From Bilabrum cf. latius (Eukaryota > Bigyra: Bicosoecida > Bigyra > Bicosoecida), in contig OZ237735.1 in NCBI GenBank assembly GCA_965178125.1, positions 1,054,001 through 1,118,000 on the forward strand: 64,000 nucleotides of DNA, given 5' to 3'. The position numbers and the translations under genes are program-made. A model generated the notes under the pieces. That model saw only the letters and a list, made by a program, of their open reading frames with translations. It was not told the origin of the DNA and searched no databases. Of this stretch, positions 45,001-55,046 are shown one piece after another. The first letter of the stretch is position 1. The number at the start of each line of letters is the position of its first letter.

Positions 45001-48000
45001 GCCACGCTCACCGCGCCCGATGACGCGGATGCCGCATCGCCAGACCGCACAGTCACCGTGCCCGTCACATCCTTGTCAGACACGCCCGACAGCACGCTCA
45101 CGCCGCCAGATGCAGCCGACACCGCCGCGCCCGATCCCACAGTCACCACGCCAGACACCGCGTTCGTCGATGCGCCCGACGCCACGCTCACCGCGCCCGA
45201 TGACGCGGATGCCGCATCGCCAGACCGCACAGTCACCGCGCCCGTCACATCCACGTCGGACGTGCCAGAGCCCACAGTCACCGCGCCCGACGAGTCAAGC
45301 GACGAAGACCCAGACAGCACGCTCACGCCGCCAGATGCAGCCGACACCGCCGCGCCCGATCCCACAGTCACCACGCCAGACACCGCGTTCGTCGATGCGC
45401 CCGACGCCACGCTCACCGCGCCCGATGACGCTGATGCCGCATCGCCAGACCGCACAGTCACCGTGCCCGTCACATCCTTGTCAGACACGCCCGACAGCAC
45501 GCTCATGCCGCCAGATGCAGCCGACACCGCCGCGCCCGAGCCCACAGTCACCACGCCAGACACCGCGTTCGTCGACGCGCCCGACGCCACGCTCACCGCG
45601 CCCGATGACGCTGATGCCGCATCGCCAGACCGCACAGTCACCGCGCCCGTCACATCCACGTCGGACGTGCCAGAGCCCACAGTCACCGCGCCCGACGAGT
45701 CAAGCGACGAAGACCCAGACAGCACGCTCACGCCGCCAGATGCAGCCGACACCGCCGCGCCCGATCCCACAGTCACCATGCCAGACACCGCGTTCGTCGA
45801 CGCGCCCGACGCCACGCTCACCGCGCCCGATGACGCGGATGCCGCATCGCCAGACCGCACAGTCACCGCGCCCGTCACATCCACGTCGGACGTGCCAGAG
45901 CCCACAGTCACCGCGCCCGACGAGTCAAGCGACGAAGACCCAGACAGCACGCTCACGCCGCCAGATGCAGCCGACACCGCCGCGCCCGATCCCACAGTCA
46001 CCACGCCAGACACCGCGTTCGTCGATGCGCCCGACGCCACGCTCACCGCGCCCGATGACGCGGATGCCGCATCGCCAGACCGCACAGTCACCGCGCCCGT
46101 CACATCCACGTCGGACGTGCCAGAGCCCACAGTCACCGCGCCCGACGAGTCAAGCGACGAAGACCCAGACAGCACGCTCACGCCGCCAGATGCAGCCGAC
46201 ACCGCCGCGCCCGAGCCCACAGTCACCACGCCAGACACCGCGTTCGTCGATGCGCCCGACGCCACGCTCACCGCGCCCGATGACGCGGATGCCGCATCGC
46301 CAGACCGCACAGTCACCGCGCCCGTCACATCCTTGTCAGACACGCCCGACAGCACGCTCACGCCGCCAGATGCAGCCGACACCGCCGCGCCCGAGCCCAC
46401 AGTCACCACGCCAGACACCGCGTTCGTCGATGCGCCCGACGCCACGCTCACCGCGCCCGATGACGCAGATGCCGCATCGCCAGACCGCACAGTCACCGCG
46501 CCCGTCACATCCACGTCGGACGTGCCAGAGCCCACAGTCACCGCGCCCGACGAGTCAAGCGACGAAGACCCAGACAGCAAGCTCACGCCGCCAGATGCAG
46601 CCGACACCGCCGCGCCCGATCCCACAGTCACCATGCCAGACACCGCGTTCGTCGATGCGCCCGACGCCACGCTCACCGCGCCCGATGACGCGGATGCCGC
46701 ATCGCCAGACCGCACAGTCACCGCACCCGTCACATCCACGTCGGACGTGCCAGAGCCCACAGTCACCGCGCCCGACGAGTCAAGCGACGAAGACCCAGAC
46801 AGCACGCTCACGCCGCCAGATGCAGCCGACACCGCCGCGCCCGATCCCACAGTCACCACGCCAGACACCGCGTTCGTCGACGCGCCCGACGCCACGCTCA
46901 CCGCGCCCGATGACGCGGATGCCGCATCGCCAGACCGCACAGTCACCGCACCCGTCACATCCACGTTGGACGTGCCAGAGCCCACAGTCACCACGCCCGA
47001 CGAGTCAAGCGACGAAGACCCAGACAGCACGCTCACGCCGCCAGATGCAGCCGACACCGCCGCGCCCGATCCCACAGTCACCACGCCAGACACCGCGTTC
47101 GTCGATGCGCCCGACGCCACGCTCACCGCGCCCGATGACGCGGATGCCGCATCGCCAGACCGCACAGTCACCGCGCCCGTCACATCCTTGTCAGACACGC
47201 CCGACAGCACGCTCACGCCGCCAGATGCAGCCGACACCGCCGCGCCCGATCCCACAGTCACCATGCCAGACACCGCGTTCGTCGATGCGCCCGACGCCAC
47301 GCTCACCGCGCCCGATGACGCGGATGCCGCATCGCCAGACCGCACAGTCACCGCGCCCGTCACATCCACGTCGGACGTGCCAGAGCCCACAGTCACCGCG
47401 CCCGACGAGTCAAGCGACGAAGACCCAGACAGCACGCTCACGCCGCCAGATGCAGCCGACACCGCCGCGCCCGATCCCACAGTCACCACGCCAGACACCG
47501 CGTTCGTCGATGCGCCCGACGCCACGCTCACCGCGCCCGATGACGCGGATGCCGCATCGCCAGACCGCACAGTCACCGCGCCCGTCACATCCACGTCGGA
47601 CGTGCCAGAGCCCACAGTCACCGCGCCCGACGAGTCAAGCGACGAAGACCCAGACAGCACGCTCACGCCGCCAGATGCAGCCGACACCGCCGCGCCCGAT
47701 CCCACAGTCACCACGCCAGACACCGCGTTCGTCGACGCGCCCGACGCCACGCTCACCGCGCCCGATGACGCGGATGCCGCATCGCCAGACCGCACAGTCA
47801 CCGCGCCCGTCACATCCTTGTCAGACACGCCCGACAGCACGCTCACGCCGCCAGATGCAGCCGACACCGCCGCGCCCGATCCCACAGTCACCATGCCAGA
47901 CACCGCGTTCGTCGATGCGCCCGACGCCACGCTCACCGCGCCCGATGACGCGGATGCCGCATCGCCAGACCGCACAGTCACCGCGCCCGTCACATCCACG

Positions 48001-51000
48001 TCGGACGTGCCAGAGCCCACAGTCACCGCGCCCGACGAGTCAAGCGACGAAGACCCAGACAGCACGCTCACGCCGCCAGATGCAGCCGACACCGCCGCGC
48101 CCGAGCCCACAGTCACCACGCCAGACACCGCGTTCGTCGATGCGCCCGACGCCACGCTCACCGCGCCCGATGACGCTGATGCCGCATCGCCAGACCGCAC
48201 AGTCACCGCGCCCGTCACATCCACGTCGGACGTGCCAGAGCCCACAGTCACCGCGCCCGACGAGTCAAGCGACGAAGACCCAGACAGCACGCTCACGCCG
48301 CCAGATGCAGCCGACACCGCCGCGCCCGATCCCACAGTCACCACGCCAGACACCGCGTTCGTCGATGCGCCCGACGCCACGCTCACCGCGCCCGATGACG
48401 CGGATGCCGCATCGCCAGACCGCACAGTCACCGCGCCCGTCACATCCACGTCGGACGTGCCAGAGCCCACAGTCACCGCGCCCGACGAGTCAAGCGACGA
48501 AGACCCAGACAGCACGCTCACGCCGCCAGATGCAGCCGACACCGCCGCGCCCGAGCCCACAGTCACCATGCCAGACACCGCGTTCGTCGATGCGCCCGAC
48601 GCCACGCTCACCGCGCCCGATGACGCGGATGCCGCATCGCCAGACCGCACAGTCACCGCGCCCGTCACATCCACGTCGGACGTACCAGAGCCCACAGTCA
48701 CCGCGCCCGACGAGTCAAGCGACGAAGACCCAGACAGCACGCTCACGCCGCCAGATGCAGCCGACACCGCCGCGCCCGATCCCACAGTCACCACGCCAGA
48801 CACCGCGTTCGTCGATGCGCCCGACGCCACGCTCACCGCGCCCGATGACGCGGATGCCGCATCGCCAGACCGCACAGTCACCGTGCCAGTCACATCCACG
48901 TCGGACGTGCCAGAGCCCACAGTCACCGCGCCCGACGAGTCAAGCGACGAAGACCCAGACAGCACGCTCACGCCGCCAGATGCAGCCGACACCGCCGCGC
49001 CCGAGCCCACAGTCACCACGCCAGACACCGCGTTCGTCGATGCGCCCGACGCCACGCTCACCGCGCCCGATGACGCTGATGCCGCGTCGCCAGACCGCAC
49101 AGTCACCGCGCCCGTCACATCCACGTCGGACGTGCCAGAGCCCACAGTCACCGCGCCCGACGAGTCAAGCGACGAAGACCCAGACAGCACGCTCACGCCG
49201 CCAGATGCAGCCGACACCGCCGCGCCCGAGCCCACAGTCACCACGCCAGACACCGCGTTCGTCGATGCGCCCGACGCCACGCTCACCGCGCCCGATGACG
49301 CGGATGCCGCATCGCCAGACCGCACAGTCACCGCACCCGTCACATCCACGTCGGACGTGCCAGAGCCCACAGTCACCGCGCCCGACGAGTCAAGCGACGA
49401 AGACCCAGACAGCACGCTCACGCCGCCAGATGCAGCCGACACCGCCGCGCCCGATCCCACAGTCACCACGCCAGACACCGCGTTCGTCGATGCGCCCGAC
49501 GCCACGCTCACCGCGCCCGATGACGCTGATGCCGCGTCGCCAGACCGCACAGTCACCGCGCCCGTCACATCCACGTCGGACGTGCCAGAGCCCACAGTCA
49601 CCACGCCCGACGAGTCAAGCGACGAAGACCCAGACAGCACGCTCACGCCGCCAGATGCAGCCGACACCGCCGCGCCCGAGCCCACAGTCACCACGCCAGA
49701 CACCGCGTTCGTCGATGCGCCCGACGCCACGCTCACCGCGCCCGATGACGCGGATGCCGCATCGCCAGACCGCACAGTCACCGTGCCCGTCACATCCTTG
49801 TCAGACACGCCCGACAGCACGCTCACGCCGCCAGATGCAGCCGACACCGCCGCGCCCGAGCCCACAGTCACCACGCCAGACACCGCGTTCGTCGATGCGC
49901 CCGACGCCACGCTCACCGCGCCCGATGACGCGGATGCCGCATCGCCAGACCGCACAGTCACCGCGCCCGTCACATCCTTGTCAGACACGCCCGACAGCAC
50001 GCTCACGCCGCCAGATGCAGCCGACACCGCCGCGCCCGAGCCCACAGTCACCACGCCAGACACCGCGTTCGTCGATGCGCCCGACGCCACGCTCACCGCG
50101 CCCGATGACGCTGATGCCGCATCGCCAGACCGCACAGTCACCGCGCCCGTCACATCCACGTCGGACGTACCAGAGCCCACAGTCACCGCGCCCGACGAGT
50201 CAAGCGACGAAGGCCCAGACAGCACGCTCACGCCGCCAGATGCAGCCGACACCGCCGCGCCCGAGCCCACAGTCACCACGCCAGACACCGCGTTCGTCGA
50301 TGCGCCCGACAGCACGCTCACCGCGCCCGATGACGCTGATGCCGCATCGCCAGACCGCACAGTCACCGCGCCCGTCACATCCTTGTCAGACACGCCCGAC
50401 AGCACGCTCACGCCGCCAGATGCAGCTGACACCGCCGCGCCCGATCCCACAGTCACCACGCCAGACACCGCGTTCGTCGATGCGCCCGACGCCACGCTCA
50501 CCGCGCCCGATGACGCGGATGCCGCATCGCCAGACCGCACAGTCACCGCGCCCGTCACATCCACGTCGGACGTGCCAGAGCCCACAGTCACCGCGCCCGA
50601 CGAGTCAAGCGACGAAGACCCAGACAGCACGCTCACGCCGCCAGATGCAGCCGACACCGCCGCGCCCGATCCCACAGTCACCACGCCAGACACCGCGTTC
50701 GTCGATGCGCCCGATGCCACGCTCACCGCGCCCGATGACGCAGATGCCGCATCGCCAGACCGCACAGTCACCGCGCCCGTCACATCCACGTCGGACGTGC
50801 CAGAGCCCACAGTCACCGCGCCCGACGAGTCAAGCGACGAAGACCCAGACAGCACGCTCACGCCGCCAGATGCAGCCGACACTGCCGCGCCCGATCCCAC
50901 AGTCACCACGCCAGACACCGCGTTCGTCGATGCGCCCGACGCCACGCTCACCGCGCCCGATGACGCTGATGCCGCATCGCCAGACCGCACAGTCACCGCG

Positions 51001-54000
51001 CCCGTCACATCCACGTCGGACGTGCCAGAGCCCACAGTCACCGCGCCCGACGAGTCAAGCGACGAAGACCCAGACAGCACGCTCACGCCGCCAGATGCAG
51101 CCGACACCGCCGCGCCCGAGCCCACAGTCACCACGCCAGACACCGCGTTCGTCGATGCGCCCGACGCCACGCTCACCGCGCCCGATGACGCTGATGCCGC
51201 ATCGCCAGACCGCACAGTCACCGCGCCCGTCACATCCTTGTCAGACACGCCCGACAGCACGCTCACGCCGCCAGATGCAGCCGACACCGCCGCGCCCGAG
51301 CCCACAGTCACCACGCCAGACACCGCGTTCGTCGATGCGCCCGACGCCACGCTCACCGCGCCCGATGACGCGGATGCCGCATCGCCAGACCGCACAGTCA
51401 CCGCGCCCGTCACATCCACGTCGGACGTGCCAGAGCCCACAGTCACCGCGCCCGACGAGTCAAGCGACGAAGACCCAGACAGCACGCTCACGCCGCCAGA
51501 TGCAGCCGACACCGCCGCGCCCGAGCCCACAGTCACCACGCCAGACACCGCGTTCGTCGATGCGCCCGACGCCACGCTCACCGCGCCCGATGACGCTGAT
51601 GCCGCATCGCCAGACCGCACAGTCACCGCGCCCGTCACATCCACGTCGGACGTACCAGAGCCCACAGTCACCGCGCCCGACGAGTCAAGCGACGAAGACC
51701 CAGACAGCACGCTCACGCCGCCAGATGCAGCCGACACCGCCGCGCCCGAGCCCACAGTCACCACGCCAGACACCGCGTTCGTCGATGCGCCCGACGCCAC
51801 GCTCACCGCGCCCGATGACGCGGATGCCGCATCGCCAGACCGCACAGTCACCGTGCCCGTCACATCCTTGTCAGACACGCCCGACAGCACGCTCACGCCG
51901 CCAGATGCAGCCGACACCGCCGCGCCCGAGCCCACAGTCACCACGCCAGACACCGCGTTCGTCGATGCGCCCGACGCCACGCTCACCGCGCCCGATGACG
52001 CTGATGCCGCATCGCCAGACCGCACAGTCACCGCGCCCGTCACATCCTTGTCAGACACGCCCGACAGCACGCTCACGCCGCCAGATGCAGCCGACACCGC
52101 CGCGCCCGATCCCACAGTCACCATGCCAGACACCGCGTTCGTCGATGCGCCCGACGCCACGCTCACCGCGCCCGATGACGCGGATACCGCATCGCCAGAC
52201 CGCACAGTCACCGCGCCCGTCACATCCACGTCGGACGTGCCAGAGCCCACAGTCACCGCGCCCGACGAGTCAAGCGACGAAGACCCAGACAGCACGCTCA
52301 CGCCGCCAGATGCAGCCGACACCGCCGCGCCCGAGCCCACAGTCACCACGCCAGACACCGCGTTCGTCGATGCGCCCGACGCCACGCTCACCGCGCCCGA
52401 TGACGCTGATGCCGCATCGCCAGACCGCACAGTCACCGCGCCCGTCACATCCTTGTCAGACACGCCCGACAGCACGCTCACGCCGCCAGATGCAGCCGAC
52501 ACCGCCGCGCCCGATCCCACAGTCACCACGCCAGACACCGCGTTCGTCGATGCGCCCGACGCCACGCTCACCGCGCCCGATGACGCAGATGCCGCATCGC
52601 CAGACCGCACAGTCACCGTGCCCGTCACATCCACGTCGGACGTGCCAGAGCCCACAGTCACCGCGCCCGACGAGTCAAGCGACGAAGACCCAGACAGCAC
52701 GCTCACGCCGCCAGATGCAGCCGACACCGCCGCGCCCGATCCCACAGTCACCACGCCAGACACCGCGTTCGTCGATGCGCCCGACGCCACGCTCACCGCG
52801 CCCGATGTCGCGGATGCCGCATCGCCAGACCGCACAGTCACCGCGCCCGTCACATCCTTGTCAGACACGCCCGACAGCACGCTCACGCCGCCAGATGCAG
52901 CCGACACCGCCGCGCCCGAGCCCACAGTCACCACGCCAGACACCGCGTTCGTCGATGCGCCCGACGCCACGCTCACCGCGCCCGATGACGCTGATGCCGC
53001 ATCGCCAGACCGCACAGTCACCGCGCCCGTCACATCCACGTCGGACGTGCCAGAGCCCACAGTCACCGCGCCCGACGAGTCAAGCGACGAAGACCCAGAC
53101 AGCACGCTCACGCCGCCAGATGCAGCCGACACCGCCGCGCCCGAGCCCACAGTCACCACGCCAGACACCGCGTTCGTCGACGCGCCCGACGCCACGCTCA
53201 CCGCGCCCGATGACGCTGATGCCGCATCGCCAGACCGCACAGTCACCGCGCCCGTCACATCCTTGTCAGACACGCCCGACAGCACGCTCACGCCGCCAGA
53301 TGCAGCTGACACCGCCGCGCCCGATCCCACAGTCACCACGCCAGACACCGCGTTCGTCGATGCGCCCGACGACACGCTCACCGCGCCCGATGACGCTGAT
53401 GCCGCATCGCCAGACCGCACAGTCACCGCGCCCGTCACATCCTTGTCAGACACGCCCGACAGCACGCTCACGCCGCCAGATGCAGCCGACACCGCCGCGC
53501 CCGATCCCACAGTCACCATGCCAGACACCGCGTTCGTCGATGCGCCCGACGCCACGCTCACCGCGCCCGATGACGCGGATGCCGCATCGCCAGACCGCAC
53601 AGTCACCGCGCCCGTCACATCCTTGTCAGACACGCCCGACAGCACGCTCACGCCGCCAGATGCAGCCGACACCGCCGTGCCCGATCCCACAGTCACCACG
53701 CCAGACACCGCGTTCGTCGATGCGCCCGACGACACGCTCACCGCGCCCGATGACGCGGATGCCGCATCGCCAGACCGCACAGTCACCGCGCCAGTCACAT
53801 CCTTGTCAGACACGCCCGACAGCACGCTCACGCCGCCAGATGCAGCCGACACCGCCGCGCCCGATCCCACAGTCACCACGCCAGACACCGCGTTCGTCGA
53901 CGCGCCCGACGACACGCTCACCGCGCCCGATGACGCGGATGCCGCATCACCAGACCGCACAGTCACCGCGCCCGTCACATCCACGTCGGACGTGCCAGAG

Positions 54001-55046
54001 CCCACAGTCACCGCGCCCGACGAGTCAAGCGACGAAGACCCAGACAGCACGCTCACGCCGCCAGATGCAGCCGACACCGCCGCGCCCGATCCCACAGTCA
54101 CCACGCCAGACACCGCGTTCGTCGACGCGCCCGACGCCACGCTCACCGCGCCCGATGACGCTGATGCCGCATCGCCAGACCGCACAGTCACCGCGCCCGT
54201 CACATCCACGTCGGACGTGCCAGAGCCCACAGTCACCGTGCCCGACGAGTCAAGCGACGAAGACCCAGACAGCACGCTCACGCCGCCAGATGCAGCCGAC
54301 ACCGCCGCGCCCGAGCCCACAGTCACCACGCCAGACACCGCGTTCGTCGATGCGCCCGACGCCACGCTCACCGCGCCCGATGACGCGGATGCCGCATCGC
54401 CAGACCGCACAGTCACCGCGCCCGTCACATCCTTGTCAGACACGCCCGACAGCACGCTCACGCCGCCAGATGCAGCCGACACCGCCGCGCCCGATCCCAC
54501 AGTCACCACGCCAGACACCGCGTTCGTCGATGCGCCCGACGCCACGCTCACCGCGCCCGATGACGCGGATGCCGCATCGCCAGACCGCACAGTCACCGCG
54601 CCCGTCACATCCACGTCGGACGTGCCAGAGCCCACAGTCACCGCGCCCGACGAGTCAAGCGACGAAGACCCAGACAGCACGCTCACGCCGCCAGATGCAG
54701 CCGACACCGCCGCGCCCGATCCCACAGTCACCACGCCAGACACCGCGTTCGTCGATGCGCCCGACGCCACGCTCACCGCGCCCGATGACGCGGATGCCGC
54801 ATCGCCAGACCGCACAGTCACCGCGCCCGTCACATCCTTGTCAGACACGCCCGACAGCACGCTCACGCCGCCAGATGCAGCCGACACCGCCGCGCCCGAT
54901 CCCACAGTCACCACGCCAGACACCGCATTCGTCGATATTCCGGAGAGCAGTTGCACGTCTCCAGATCTTCCGGAACCGCTATTGCCGCTGGCGATTTCAA
55001 CTGCACCTGAGAAACCATTTGTTGAGTCACCGGATAATACTTGAAG
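1..55046 (-). CDS. Standard-code reading: downstream segment, array 1, open at the left edge
   Basis: Below the last TAG (55,047-55,049) the frame is open for 18,348 codons to the edge of the window. If UAG stops translation, this stretch needs its own start. None is convincing: the first in-frame ATG below the TAG is at 53,517-53,519, about 510 codons in, and it is a private V-to-M variant inside a repeat unit. GTG and TTG triplets are abundant but are ordinary Val and Leu codons of the rungs. There is no non-repetitive leader, no signal peptide and no promoter-like gap. The absence of a plausible start favours this being the continuation of the upstream frame. Confidence 0.4.

Larger units (their letters stand above)
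1..54936 (-). repeat. Array 1: tandem 180-bp and 225-bp units (four or five 15-residue rungs)
   Basis: About 55 kb of head-to-tail units, each recognisable on the plus strand by cgcacagtcacc. Two unit types are mixed without a simple order: 180 bp (60 codons, four rungs) and 225 bp (75 codons, five rungs). Both are multiples of 45 bp, the DNA length of one rung. The four-rung unit reads VRSGDAASASSGAVS, VASGASTNAVSGVVT, VGSGAAVSAASGGVS, VLSGVSDKDVTGTVT. In the five-rung unit the last rung is replaced by VLSGSSSLDSSGAVT plus VGSGTSDVDVTGTVT. Units differ at only a few sites. Many of these are silent on the minus strand, notably a TCN serine wobble seen with all four bases and a GGN glycine wobble. 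Every length change keeps phase. I estimate about 270 units from total length. The array continues past the left edge. Confidence 0.96.

Noticed and set aside
1-54936. CRISPR array, centromeric satellite or other non-coding satellite
   Set aside because: There is no repeat-spacer structure. All unit lengths and changes keep a reading phase over 55 kb, and the diverged core keeps a protein pattern, which a non-coding satellite would not.
13-55044. Plus-strand ORF of 18,343 residues, rich in Pro-Asp, Thr and Ala
   Set aside because: It mirrors the minus-strand S-G repeat in a register where stops cannot arise without minus Tyr, Gln or His codons. It starts at an internal GTG of a repeat unit, and its frame meets TGA and TAG stops in the core, where the minus strand keeps its pattern.
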